DNA of 64,000 nt from Desulforamulus reducens MI-1 (GTDB taxonomy: Bacteria > Bacillota > Desulfotomaculia > Desulfotomaculales > Desulfotomaculaceae). Shown here piece by piece: positions 54,566 through 63,809 of the stretch. A program made the translations under genes and the position numbers. Each line of letters opens with the position of its first letter. Position 1 is the first letter of the stretch. The DNA lies in NCBI RefSeq assembly GCF_000016165.1, contig NC_009253.1, positions 2,018,332-2,082,331 on the forward strand. Reading direction: 5' to 3'. The notes under the pieces are model-generated. The model was given only the letters and a program-made list of their open reading frames with translations, was not told the origin of the DNA and searched no databases.

Positions 54566-57172
54566 TCATTGCATTTCCCGCAATCTCTTTTGTAGATTGT
54601 CTAAAAAGTTCAAACTCTCTAACGGTGTCATATTTGTAAGATTTAAGGCCAAAATTTCTTCTTTCACTTGGTCTTCCTGGGGTGTAAACATAGCCAATTG
54701 TTCACTGGCAGCTGCAATCTGTGTTTTTCCTGCCACCACTTCCTGAGCCGCCCTTTGGTGAAATTCCAATTGCATTACCAACTCACTGGCTCTTCTGATA
54801 ATTGATGTGGGTAGTCCGGCCAGTCTGGCACAATGTACACCATAGCTTTTGCTGGCCTTTGACCGAACCACCTTACGCAGGAAAACCACTTCATCTCCTT
54901 GCTCCTTTACAGCCGTGGCATAGTTTTTAAGTCCCCTCAAAAGCCCCTCCAGTTCAGCCAACTCATGGTAATGGGTAGAAAAAAGAGTACGACAGCCCAC
55001 TTCATCATGTAAAAATTCAATAACCGATTGAGCAATGGCCATCCCTTCTAGATTGGAAGTTCCCCTGCCAAGTTCATCTATAATAACTAAGCTTTTGGCT
55101 GTGGCATGGTCAATTATTTGCTTGGTTTCGTACATTTCCACCATAAAGGTACTTTGACCCGAAGTTAGATCATCCGAAGCACCTACTCGAGCAAAGATTC
55201 GATCCACAATGCCAATCCGGGCACGTTGGGCAGGTACGAAACTACCCACCTGAGCCATTAAGACAATTAATGCCACCTGTCTCTGATAGGTACTTTTGCC
55301 ACCCATATTGGGGCCGGTTATTAAACATAAACGTTCCTCTTTTATGTCTAAATAGGTATCATTGGGGACAAACCCACCTAGGCCCTGGGTATTTTCCACC
55401 ACTGGGTGCCGACCATCTTTGATCTCAATAATGCCGTTGTCTGTTACCTCAGGACGAACAAAACCATTTCTAACTGCCACTTCTGCCAGAGAAACCAAAG
55501 CATCAATCTCTGATAACAGGGCCGCGGTTTTTTGAATGCTGGATACCTCCGCAGCAACTTTGGCACGAATAGCAACAAATAGGTTGTATTCTAGTTCCAC
55601 CAACCGATCCTCTGCCCCCAGAATCATGCTTTCATATTCCTTCAGCTCTGGTGTTATAAATCGTTCAGCATTGGCCAAGGTTTGTCGGCGCTGATAGTAT
55701 TCTGGCACCATACTTAGATTTGCACGGGTAACCTCCAGGTAATAGCCAAAAACCTTGTTAAAACCAACTTTAAGGTTCTTAATACCAGTATTCTCTTTTT
55801 CCCTGGCTTCCAAGCCCGCCAGCCAAGTTTTGCCATCCCTCGCAGCGTTTCTAAGCTGGTCAACTTCCTGGTCAAAGCCATCTTTTATTAATCCCCCATC
55901 CCTTAAGGATACCGGTGGATTTTCAGCCAAGGCCAAGTCTAATACTTTCCGTAAATCAGACAGCGTGTTAAACTCTGTATAGATCCTCTTTAACCGTGTG
56001 CTGCTAACCGCTGCTAGGGCGTCATGAATAAAAGGTAGCTTCTCCAGGGACCCTCGCAGGGCAATCATATCCCTGCCATTGGCACTGCCATAGGCCGCCC
56101 GAGCCGCCAGACGCTCCAGGTCATAGATTTGTTTTAAAGCACCGCTAATTTCCTCCCTTAGTAGAATGGAATTAACCAGTTCCTCCACTGCATCTAAGCG
56201 TTCCTGAATTTTTAACGTATCAATAAGGGGTTGCTCTAACCAATTCTTTAACATTCGCCCGCCCATGGCGGTCTTGGTTGCATCAAGCACCCACAAAAGA
56301 GTTCCCCTTTTATCTCCATCTCTGAGGGATTTAGAAATTTCCAAGTTGCGTCTGGCTATGCCATCCAGCATCATATAAGCCCTGGGGGAATAGGCTGTGA
56401 TCTCGGTAATATGATTTAATTGTCGTTTTTGGGTATTAATTAAATACTGCAATAAAATACCTGCAGCCATACAAACAGCCGGCCTATCTTTATATACTGC
56501 GCTTACTTTCTGGCCAAACTGATTATTTAGTAACTCTATGTAATCTGAAACCTGCTGAGTTTCTTCTAGGGTTGTAAATACTGTAGACGGCAGAAAATTA
56601 AAGGCTTGAACAGTCTTTTCGTGTTTTTTCAAATCCGGTGTTAGTAATACTTCCCGGGGAGTCAAACGCAGGATCTCATCCAACAAGCTCTCCAATGACC
56701 AATGGCCTTCCATTTCTGTCACCTGAAACAAGCCGGTAGATAGATCTGCCACAGCCATTCCACAATTATTAGAGCTTGTCTGACTGATGGCCACCAAGTA
56801 ATTGTTATCCTTTTCGCTTAGCATACTGCCGTCCATCAGAGTACCCGGGGTAATCACCCGAATCACTTCTCGTTTAACAATACCCTTCGTTACCTTTGGG
56901 TCCTCTACCTGTTCACAAATCGCAACTTTATAACCCTTTTCAATTAATTTACTGATATAGCTATCCGCAGCATGAAAGGGTACACCGCACATGGGAACTC
57001 GCTCAGGTTCCCCGGCATCTCGACCTGTGAGCGTTATTTCAAGTTCCTGGGATGCTAGCTTGGCATCCTCGAAAAACATTTCGTAAAAATCTCCTAATCT
57101 AAAAAACAAAATAGTATTGGGATGTTGCTTTTTAATATCCAAATACTGTTGCATCATTGGCGTTAAGGCCAC
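54566..57172 (-). CDS. mutS: DNA mismatch repair protein MutS
   Basis: An 868-residue mismatch sensor. The mismatch-wedging Phe-x-Glu lies in RLGDFYEMFFEDA near residue 28. The ATPase domain has Walker A GPNMGGKSTYQRQ, then DDLTSGQSTFMVEM and the Walker B region LVIIDELGRGTS. The ABC-type signature and helix-turn-helix near the C-terminus are present. It starts with GTG after GGGAGGGAG. It heads the run mutS, hydantoinase-like, deacetylase-like, mutL. Confidence 0.97.
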   Translation of the reverse strand: MALTPMMQQYLDIKKQHPNTILFFRLGDFYEMFFEDAKLASQELEITLTGRDAGEPERVPMCGVPFHAADSYISKLIEKGYKVAICEQVEDPKVTKGIVKREVIRVITPGTLMDGSMLSEKDNNYLVAISQTSSNNCGMAVADLSTGLFQVTEMEGHWSLESLLDEILRLTPREVLLTPDLKKHEKTVQAFNFLPSTVFTTLEETQQVSDYIELLNNQFGQKVSAVYKDRPAVCMAAGILLQYLINTQKRQLNHITEITAYSPRAYMMLDGIARRNLEISKSLRDGDKRGTLLWVLDATKTAMGGRMLKNWLEQPLIDTLKIQERLDAVEELVNSILLREEISGALKQIYDLERLAARAAYGSANGRDMIALRGSLEKLPFIHDALAAVSSTRLKRIYTEFNTLSDLRKVLDLALAENPPVSLRDGGLIKDGFDQEVDQLRNAARDGKTWLAGLEAREKENTGIKNLKVGFNKVFGYYLEVTRANLSMVPEYYQRRQTLANAERFITPELKEYESMILGAEDRLVELEYNLFVAIRAKVAAEVSSIQKTAALLSEIDALVSLAEVAVRNGFVRPEVTDNGIIEIKDGRHPVVENTQGLGGFVPNDTYLDIKEERLCLITGPNMGGKSTYQRQVALIVLMAQVGSFVPAQRARIGIVDRIFARVGASDDLTSGQSTFMVEMYETKQIIDHATAKSLVIIDELGRGTSNLEGMAIAQSVIEFLHDEVGCRTLFSTHYHELAELEGLLRGLKNYATAVKEQGDEVVFLRKVVRSKASKSYGVHCARLAGLPTSIIRRASELVMQLEFHQRAAQEVVAGKTQIAAASEQLAMFTPQEDQVKEEILALNLTNMTPLESLNFLDNLQKRLREMQ

Positions 57173-57305
57173 AAATATCTCCCTCCCGTACCAATTATAA
57201 CATAGCTATCCAGAGGGCTAAAGAAAACTTGGTTTACGCCCATACCCATAGGGAACAAGTATGCCTTAGTTGCCCTTATGCAAGTAGGATAGTTTTATAC
57301 AAAAG

Positions 57306-57347
57306 AAAAACCCCCTTGGTTCACTGTTCAATACCAAGGAGGTTTTT
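57306..57347 (-). terminator. Terminator of the miaB-ylbF-like operon
   Basis: A 14-bp stem with one mismatch (AAAAACCTCCTTGG on the minus strand) and a TTTTTC tail lies about 85 bases after the ylbF-like stop and before mutS. Confidence 0.8.
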
Positions 57348-57431
57348 CAGTATATTAACATTAGAAAGTTTGCTACTTTTTCCCATATGAACGCATATTA
57401 AATGTCGTAGACCTACGACAAGTAACTAGCC

Positions 57432-57806
57432 TCAACTGAAGGTGCCGCAGCTCGAACAACCCTGGGGCTCTTTAGGGCCTTCAATTCCCTCACTGATTTG
57501 ATCATTAACTTGATTTAGGAATTTTTGAAATTTCTCCTGAATTTCTGCAAATTCACGAATCAAGTTATTACCCATCATCTGATCTTCCATGGCGTGGGCA
57601 TCATTTAACTGCTCATCTGTTAGTTCTTTCCCCTGCATACGATACATTTGATGAGATTGTTGAAGTTGCTGAAATTTTTCAATTAATGCCAATGCGTCAA
57701 CATCTGCCATCATAGCAGCTTCTTTTGCCCGCATGGTTTTGTATTCCTCAGACTGGGCAATGAGTTTACCCAATTCTAAAGCTCTCTCTAAAACCACATT
57801 ACTCAT
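57432..57806 (-). CDS. YlbF/YmcA family regulatory protein with C-terminal CxxC
   Basis: A 124-residue mostly helical protein of the YlbF/YmcA (Ric) family: VLERALELGKLIAQSEEYK at the start and long amphipathic helices after it. It ends in GCSSCGTFS, a CxxC pair. In B. subtilis, YlbF, YmcA and YaaT form an iron-sulfur complex that promotes mRNA maturation and affects sporulation and competence. The start is the ATG after GGGGGAGG. It directly follows miaB, itself an iron-sulfur enzyme. Confidence 0.85.
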   Translation of the reverse strand: MSNVVLERALELGKLIAQSEEYKTMRAKEAAMMADVDALALIEKFQQLQQSHQMYRMQGKELTDEQLNDAHAMEDQMMGNNLIREFAEIQEKFQKFLNQVNDQISEGIEGPKEPQGCSSCGTFS

Positions 57807-57843
57807 ATTTTTCACCTCCCCCAAGGATATAAGAGAATTTATG

Positions 57844-59214
57844 CTAGGTACCATTGGGTACCACTTCTCCCTCTAACAAATTTGGACGTCCCTTTGTGAT
57901 TCTAATCTGCACCAGTTGCCCTGGCAAGTGACCAGACCCTTGAAAAACAACAAGTTTGTTTGTTCTGGTACGTCCCGCCAACAGATCCGGGTTGGTTTTG
58001 GTCTCTCCCTCTACCAGGACTTCTAAGACCCTGCCCTCTTCCCGTTGGTTATTTTCAAGAGAAATAAGGTTTTGTAGTTCAATTAACCTTTGTATACGTT
58101 CACTCTTGACCTCCTCCGAAACTTGTTCCAGCTTGGCCGCCGGAGTTCCGGAACGAATATTGTATACAAAGGTGAAGGCACTATCATACCGAACCTGCTT
58201 CACTAAATCAAGGGTCTCCTGAAAATCTTCCTCAGTTTCTCCCGGGAACCCAACCATTAGATCTGCAGTAATACTGGCATTGGGAACCCTCTCTTTGATC
58301 TTTCTAATTAACTCCAAATAATGTTCCCTGGTGTAACCACGGTTCATCATTTTTAATACTCGATTACTACCAGCCTGTGCAGGAAGATGGTAATGTTCAC
58401 AAACCTTTTTTGCGGATGCCACCACTTCTATAAGCCTCTGATCAAAGTCTCTGGGGTGCGAGGTCATAAACCTTACACGCTCCAGTCCCGTAATATCATC
58501 AATAGCCATCAGAAGATCTGCAAAACGGTAATTATTCTTAAAATCTTTGCCGTAGGAATTTACATTTTGCCCAAGCAAGGTCACTTCTTTATAGCCTTCC
58601 TGAACTAATTCCTTTATCTCATCAATAATATCTTCGGGTTGGCGACTGCGCTCTCTGCCTCTGACATAGGGCACAATGCAGTAGGTGCAGAAGTTATTAC
58701 ACCCGTACATGATGGTTACCCAAGCCTTTAGTTTATCCTTACGTTTTACTGGAATGCTTTCCGTGATTCCTTTTTCAGTGGCCCAAACTTCCAGCACTGC
58801 CTCATGGTTTTCCTGTACTTGATGAATCATGCGAGGCAATTCATGAATATTATGGGTGCCAAAAATCAAATCAACGAAGGGAAAACTACGTCTAATGCGC
58901 TTGGCCGCATCTTCCTGTTGGGACATACAACCACAAACACCTAAAATCAGATCTGGTTTCGCCACCTTCAGTTTTCTCAGACGTCCCAGTAGACCAAAGA
59001 CTTTGCTCTCAGCTGTCTCCCGGACACAACAGGTATTTAACAAAATAATATCTGCTTCTTCTTGAGCACTCGTAGGACAATAACCCAAATCCTCCAGCAT
59101 ACCAGCTAGGGATTCTGCGTCCCTTTCGTTCATTTGGCAACCAAAGGATTGAATAAGGTACAGTTTAGAATTATTCATTGCATTTGTCATTTTATCTTGG
59201 TGCTTTTCAGCCAT
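57844..59214 (-). CDS. miaB: tRNA-2-methylthio-N6-dimethylallyladenosine synthase
   Basis: A 456-residue radical-SAM methylthiotransferase acting on the i6A37 base made by MiaA. The N-terminal domain supplies cluster cysteines ([29 protein letters not shown]). The radical-SAM motif is [21 protein letters not shown], and the TRAM domain ends the protein ([13 protein letters not shown]). The first ATG lies 11 bases after GGAGG; a second start at MTNAMNN is possible. miaA and miaB lie about 10 kb apart on the same strand. Confidence 0.96.
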   Translation of the reverse strand: MAEKHQDKMTNAMNNSKLYLIQSFGCQMNERDAESLAGMLEDLGYCPTSAQEEADIILLNTCCVRETAESKVFGLLGRLRKLKVAKPDLILGVCGCMSQQEDAAKRIRRSFPFVDLIFGTHNIHELPRMIHQVQENHEAVLEVWATEKGITESIPVKRKDKLKAWVTIMYGCNNFCTYCIVPYVRGRERSRQPEDIIDEIKELVQEGYKEVTLLGQNVNSYGKDFKNNYRFADLLMAIDDITGLERVRFMTSHPRDFDQRLIEVVASAKKVCEHYHLPAQAGSNRVLKMMNRGYTREHYLELIRKIKERVPNASITADLMVGFPGETEEDFQETLDLVKQVRYDSAFTFVYNIRSGTPAAKLEQVSEEVKSERIQRLIELQNLISLENNQREEGRVLEVLVEGETKTNPDLLAGRTRTNKLVVFQGSGHLPGQLVQIRITKGRPNLLEGEVVPNGT

Positions 59215-59571
59215 CTATCTGTTTTCCTCCAAAAAGCTAAAATGGAAAGTTCATGGCGAACAATAACATTTTCCCATATTTACTAAGGGATTGCAAACTA
59301 TTACTTTTAGTTTTAGAAAATTGTAAGGGAATAATACTATTTTGGTTAAGATAAAACTCATATAAAAATTATTTAACTTGTCCAAAAATCCAACCTCACA
59401 AATCACCAAAAATAGAGATACACCATCAGTTTTTATAAATGAGCGAAGAAGGCCCTTACCTATCGCGATTCTCCCCGCAGGTAAGAGCCCTTAAAATAGT
59501 ATATTCAAATTACAAGTTAATCAGCCAATTACAAATACTGTACATTCCTACGTTCTCTTTTGGGATTAATT
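59215..59571. other. Intergenic region upstream of miaB
   Basis: AT-rich DNA with no gene. It should contain the miaB promoter. An imperfect hairpin at 59449-59492 (AAGGCCCTTACCT with AGGTAAGAGCCCTT) may terminate the hbd transcript. Confidence 0.4.
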
Positions 59572-60429
59572 CTAACTTTTAGAATAATCGTAAAATCCCC
59601 TGCCGGTCTTGACACCAAGATGTCCTGCTCGGACCTTTTGTTTAAGGGCCTGAGAGGGACGGAACTTAGGATCGCCGAATTCCTTGTAGAAATACTCAAT
59701 TACCATTAATAGTACATCAATACCTATCAAATCACACAAGGCCAGCGGTCCTATAGGCATGTTGGCACCTAGTTTCATGGCTTCGTCAATTTCCTCCACA
59801 GAAGCCACACCTTCCTGGTAAGTGTGGGCAGCGTCATTTAGGTAAGGAACTAATATGCGGTTTACGATAAAACCTGGTGCTTCATTGGCCTTTATAGCAG
59901 TTTTACCAATTATTTTACATGCTTCTATAGCTAATTCTACTGTTTCCTGGCTAGTTTCAACGCCGGGAATTAACTCCACCAGTTTCATAACGGGTACCGG
60001 GTTAAAAAAGTGCATTCCCACAACCCTATCCGGTCTACCACTGGCTGCCCCGATTTCGGTAATACTAAAGCCTGAAGTATTCGAAGCAATAACTGTGTTG
60101 GGTGCACATATTTCATTTAATTCCTTGAAAACCTTTTTCTTTACGTCTAGGTTTTCAACTACCACTTCAATCACTAGGTCACAATCTTTGAAATCATTAT
60201 TATTGGTGCTTAATTTTATGTTTTGAAGGTAACTGGCCTTATCCTGATCAGTGATTTTCCCCTTGGTCACACTCTTTTCCCAATTCTTCATCATACCTGC
60301 CAGTGCCTTATCTACATATTTTTGTTCAATATCTACCAGTACAACCTGTAACCCTGACTGAGCACCTACTTGGGCAATCCCCGCTCCCATGGTGCCAGCA
60401 CCCAATACCCCCATCTTTTTAATGGCCAC
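59572..60429 (-). CDS. hbd: 3-hydroxybutyryl-CoA dehydrogenase
   Basis: A 285-residue NAD(P)-dependent enzyme interconverting acetoacetyl-CoA and 3-hydroxybutyryl-CoA. The Rossmann motif is GVLGAGTMGAGIAQ, the catalytic His lies in VVGMHFFNPVPVMKLVE, and the Asn/Glu region is NEAPGFIVNRIL. The start is set at GTG after GGGGAG because the 14 preceding codons do not resemble the family. It follows the CoA-transferase and thiolase genes in the same direction, forming a fatty-acid or butyrate-type pathway. Confidence 0.93.
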   Translation of the reverse strand: MAIKKMGVLGAGTMGAGIAQVGAQSGLQVVLVDIEQKYVDKALAGMMKNWEKSVTKGKITDQDKASYLQNIKLSTNNNDFKDCDLVIEVVVENLDVKKKVFKELNEICAPNTVIASNTSGFSITEIGAASGRPDRVVGMHFFNPVPVMKLVELIPGVETSQETVELAIEACKIIGKTAIKANEAPGFIVNRILVPYLNDAAHTYQEGVASVEEIDEAMKLGANMPIGPLALCDLIGIDVLLMVIEYFYKEFGDPKFRPSQALKQKVRAGHLGVKTGRGFYDYSKS

Positions 60430-60636
60430 AATAATCTCCCCTTTTTTAAACTTATATCCATAGGTGAGCATAATTAATTTGCAAATGTATCAAGCTATTT
60501 CACCGAAACATCTATAACAGTTCTTATAAAAATACTAAAACGCATCTGATTGAATATTCTGAATTAAATCCATAAAGAGGATTTAGTTACCTACTTAAAA
60601 CTATACCCAGTAACCAGTAGCACTTTAAAGATTACT

Positions 60637-61512
60637 TTACATTCCCTTTTCTTTCATCAGCTTAAGCATAGGTTTGTAACTATCTTCAAACATATTCATA
60701 AATGTCTCAAAGTCACCGGCCAAGAGGCTACGGCCATTCCCCAGGTAAACAGCCAGTGGGTCCAGCGTGCGCATTATCATTACTTGTTCTTCAGTAGGCA
60801 GTTCAGTTTCGCTAAGGTTAGGAGATATCGCTAAGTCCCATTTAACAGCGGCTTTAATATTTTCCAGTTTTACCCCGGGATGGATTTTTTCAAGGTACAT
60901 TTCCCTAGTATCAACATCAAATCGGTACACTCCCATGGTGGTTATGACAGCTACAGGACCTCCTCCACATAACCCTGCCTGTTCACGGGCACCAGGTCGG
61001 CCATCAAGATAACCCGGTGAGGTTAAATAATCAAGTTTCTCCACAAAATTCCTACCGTCCTGGCGCATCATTATTAAGATACGATTGGCAGATGAAGCTA
61101 GGTCATTGGCTCCTCCACTCCCGGCCAAGCGTACCTTGGGATTATAATAATCAGTACCAATAAATGTTGAATTCAAATTACCAAACTTATCTATTTGTGC
61201 TCCGCTTATGCAGGCTACATCCACAAAGCCAGCCTGTTGTGCACCCATGACTTCCCTTTGGTTCCCGGTGTAATAAGCCCGCTCATTATTTACAGCGCAA
61301 TTTACACACATTGGCAGACGCCTGGGTGACGGACCTACCGCCCCATACTCTACCATCATATTAAAGTTAGGAGCATGGGTAAATTTTGCCACCGTTGCTG
61401 CCATCAGAGGCATACCAACCCCAATAAATGCCAGTTCCCCATCTTGAATTTCTCTAGCCGCTGCGGCTGTCATTAATTCAGGCAGAGTATAATCCTTTGC
61501 GTAATTAATCAT
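60637..61512 (-). CDS. CoA-transferase family I, subunit B (GctB/PcaJ-like)
   Basis: A 291-residue beta subunit. Features are the ELAFIGVGMPLMAATVAKF strand, VEYGAVGPSPRRLPMCV with the family's conserved E-x-G pattern, and RLAGSGGANDLASSANR. Family I enzymes move CoA between carboxylic acids and need an alpha subunit. The alpha gene directly upstream survives only as a 50-codon tail, so activity is doubtful unless another alpha subunit exists. The ATG is eight bases after GAGG, within reach of coupling to that remnant. Confidence 0.85.
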   Translation of the reverse strand: MINYAKDYTLPELMTAAAAREIQDGELAFIGVGMPLMAATVAKFTHAPNFNMMVEYGAVGPSPRRLPMCVNCAVNNERAYYTGNQREVMGAQQAGFVDVACISGAQIDKFGNLNSTFIGTDYYNPKVRLAGSGGANDLASSANRILIMMRQDGRNFVEKLDYLTSPGYLDGRPGAREQAGLCGGGPVAVITTMGVYRFDVDTREMYLEKIHPGVKLENIKAAVKWDLAISPNLSETELPTEEQVMIMRTLDPLAVYLGNGRSLLAGDFETFMNMFEDSYKPMLKLMKEKGM

Positions 61513-61517
61513 ACCTA

Positions 61518-61670
61518 TCACCTCACTTCTCCAAAGCGCTGGTATTTATGTTCACTCAGCATCAAACGGTAAAGACGATCATATCCTATCATTTTGCAGT
61601 AATCATCCCAATCCTTTGTGCCAAGGACATACTTATTTAGCCAAGCTTCGTAGCCTTCTTGGGTGGCAAA
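61518..61670 (-). pseudogene. CoA-transferase family I, subunit A: C-terminal remnant
   Basis: Fifty codons with the typical end of the alpha subunit (EGYEAWLNKYVLGTKDWDDY and later EHKYQRFGEVR) remain directly in front of subunit B. An in-frame TAA precedes them and no start codon or catalytic part is left. About 200 or more codons have been deleted between here and the thiolase gene. Confidence 0.85.
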
Positions 61671-61705
61671 TTAACACCTCTAAACAATGATTTTTTTATT
61701 AAAGG

Positions 61706-62830
61706 CTATATTTCTCTGCTCCATAGGGAAGCCATCGCTGGTCCATCTCCAACACACAGGGAAGCTCCACCCAGAGTCAGTCCCAGGCGTTCCATTTCAT
61801 AGTATAAAGATACTATTAGACGTAGACCGGTACATCCAACCGGGTGTCCCAGAGCGATTCCAGAGCCATTATGGTTGACTTTATCCAATGTTAATTCCAT
61901 GCCATAATCTTCTTTTAGCATCCTGCCTACCCCCAAGAACTGAGCAGCAAAGGCCTCGTTAATTTCCCAATACTCTATATCTTCAAAGTTCAGGTTAGCC
62001 TTTTTAAGGACTTTAGGAATAGCCACTGCTGGACCCAATCCCATTACTGTAGGTTCTATTCCCTCACTGCAAATGTTGACTAATCTTAAAAGCGGCTTGA
62101 TACCCAATTCCCTTGCTTTCTCCTTAGACATTAGGATAGTTGCTGCTGCTCCATCATTGATACCAGAAGCATTGGCGGCGGTAACTGTTCCTCCTTTTTT
62201 AAAAACCGGGGGTAATTTACTCATTGCTTCAAGATTGGCATCAGCTATTAAATGCTCATCTTTTTCAAAATAAGTTACCTGTCCTTTTTTTCCTTTAAGC
62301 TCTACCGGCACTACCTCTCGTTTAAAAGTTCCCTCTTCAACTGCTTTGCTGGCACGTTGGTGACTAATAAGGGCCAGTTGGTCACATTCATCGCGGGTAA
62401 TTCCATATTTTTCGGCAACATTTTCTGCGGTTATGGCCATATGAGCACCCGTAAAAGGGCAGAATAAAGCATCACGAATCAGGCCATCCTCAACAGTTTG
62501 TGCATTCATCCTGTAACCCATCCTTGCATTTGGGAGCAAATAAGGAACGTTGGTCATACTTTCTGTACCTACCACCAAAGCAATGTCTGTATTACCAAGC
62601 ATGATATTATGAGCGGCAATTTCAAGGGCCCGCATACCAGAGGTACAATTTTGGTTAACATTAACTGCACTACTCTTAACATCTAGTCCGCAGGCCATTC
62701 CTACCCATCGTGCTGGCAACGAGCCTTGCATATGAGGATAAACCTGCCCCAGGGTAATTTCATCAACCATGGATGGATCAATTCCTGCCCGCTTGATGGC
62801 TTCCTTCCCTACAGTAATATCAACTCCCAT
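61706..62830 (-). CDS. Acetyl-CoA acetyltransferase (thiolase), N-terminally damaged
   Basis: A 374-residue thiolase body with all catalytic parts: the nucleophilic Cys in NQNCTSGMRALE, NEAFAAQFLGVGR, the His of GIALGHPVGCTGLR and the second Cys in ASLCVGDGPAMA. It begins at MGVDITVGKEAI, but normal thiolases have another 20-25 residues including the RTPFG strand. An in-frame ATG with GGAGG exists at 62863, but it is cut off by a TAG after five codons. Either translation starts at the internal ATG, which has no good ribosome binding site, or the gene is dead. Its product would condense two acetyl-CoA or cleave acetoacetyl-CoA. Confidence 0.75.
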   Translation of the reverse strand: MGVDITVGKEAIKRAGIDPSMVDEITLGQVYPHMQGSLPARWVGMACGLDVKSSAVNVNQNCTSGMRALEIAAHNIMLGNTDIALVVGTESMTNVPYLLPNARMGYRMNAQTVEDGLIRDALFCPFTGAHMAITAENVAEKYGITRDECDQLALISHQRASKAVEEGTFKREVVPVELKGKKGQVTYFEKDEHLIADANLEAMSKLPPVFKKGGTVTAANASGINDGAAATILMSKEKARELGIKPLLRLVNICSEGIEPTVMGLGPAVAIPKVLKKANLNFEDIEYWEINEAFAAQFLGVGRMLKEDYGMELTLDKVNHNGSGIALGHPVGCTGLRLIVSLYYEMERLGLTLGGASLCVGDGPAMASLWSREI

Positions 62831-63183
62831 ATTGCACCACAGTTCCTAACCCCTTAAATCCATTACTCATACCTCCTGTTTTTTGTAGTAATTACTTCTA
62901 CAAGTAGCTTTTAATAGCAAAAATCTCTCACTTTCTATAACGCAACTAATGTGCCAGAATATTAAGATATATAAAACCTTTATTTTTCTGGGTTTAACAA
63001 AGAACAGCATACCTATGTAATGTTTTAATATTTGTTTATTGGCCACAAGAACGGTAAATTTGGCAAGAAATATAATTACGGTTTTTAGAAAATATTGGGG
63101 CACTAAGTTTTTTGGGGCAAATTTTTGGCCATATTTCTATAGCTTTTTAATTATGTACCTCAATTAAGTGTAAAAAAAGAAAA

Positions 63184-63202
63184 AGGACCACTTGGTGGTC
63201 CT
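63184..63202 (-). terminator. Terminator hairpin
   Basis: AGGACCAC, loop and GTGGTCCT run on the minus strand into TTTTTCTTTTTTT, a strong intrinsic terminator for leftward transcription. Confidence 0.8.
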
Positions 63203-63279
63203 CAGACTTTCAAGAAACGGGCTCTTTATTAGTATACCGAATGAAACATATTTATTAAACCTTTTAAATAACAAGTTCT

Positions 63280-63314
63280 AAATAAAAACACAGCATTTTG
63301 CTGTGTTTTTATTT
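63280..63314. terminator. 16-bp A/T-flanked terminator hairpin
   Basis: AAATAAAAACACAGCA, loop TTT and its exact complement form a bidirectional terminator just after the small minus-strand ORF. Confidence 0.75.
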
Positions 63315-63327
63315 AGACTAATTTTAT

Positions 63328-63459
63328 TTAGACTAATAGGTTTTTATGCCTTAACAAAGTATCTATAATAGCATTGCTATCCAGTGTTACATTGGGAACT
63401 ACCCATAGGGCCAAAGCCACAATAGCCATTGACAACACTGTAATTATTATCTTTCTCAA
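63328..63459 (-). CDS. Small hypothetical membrane peptide
   Basis: A 43-residue ORF with TTG start and AGGAAGGG upstream. It has one hydrophobic helix after MRKIIITVLSMAIVALALWV and a polar C-terminus containing LDSNAIIDTLLR. It could be a single-span membrane or short secreted peptide. No family is recognised; terminators follow it. Confidence 0.4.
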   Translation of the reverse strand: MRKIIITVLSMAIVALALWVVPNVTLDSNAIIDTLLRHKNLLV

Positions 63460-63684
63460 CTTTTAGTCATCCCTTCCTCATTTTGTCTAAGTTAGTTCCA
63501 TTAAGTTTAATATTATAACAAAAACCTTATGTCATTTCCGCTAACCTGAAGTTTATACAAGTTATAAAATTTTGTAAACATTTTATAACTTGTTTTTTAT
63601 GATTTCTAGCGTCCAGATGACATGTATAAGATCCTATGACTTGGAGAATTTTATCTTAATACTTATAGAATGTGGGTGATTAAA

Positions 63685-63780
63685 TTGTTAAAAATGGGAA
63701 CCGTATTCTATGCACTGATTATTGGCTTTATCCTCCTGTTTCTGTTTGCCCTTGCAGCAACAAAAATAAAAATACGCTAA
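63685..63780 (+). CDS. Small hypothetical single-span membrane peptide
   Basis: A 31-residue ORF with a TTG start (or ATG three codons later) after GGGTGATT. It is almost wholly one transmembrane helix (VFYALIIGFILLFLFALAA) with a basic end, TKIKIR. The KdpF-like design suggests a small membrane subunit, but nothing in the surroundings supports a partner. Confidence 0.4.
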   Translation: MLKMGTVFYALIIGFILLFLFALAATKIKIR

Positions 63781-63809
63781 GCAGGGGCTTCATTCACTAC
63801 TATATTCAA

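Larger units (their letters stand above)
62864..63327. other. Intergenic region with two terminator-like hairpins and a tandem duplication
   Basis: No gene is supported; a 78-codon minus ORF is low-complexity. Besides the hairpins at 63184 and 63280, a perfect 15-bp tandem repeat (TTTTATTTAGACTAA twice) covers 63307-63336. Confidence 0.5.

Noticed and set aside
62846-62848. Pyrrolysine read at the TAG in front of the thiolase
   Set aside because: The five codons before it and the following residues do not match any thiolase N-terminus, so a deletion is the simpler explanation; noted only as a check.
62867-63103. 78-codon minus-strand ORF upstream of the thiolase
   Set aside because: Low-complexity AT-rich composition, no ribosome binding site and no family-like pattern; it overlaps the probable promoter area.
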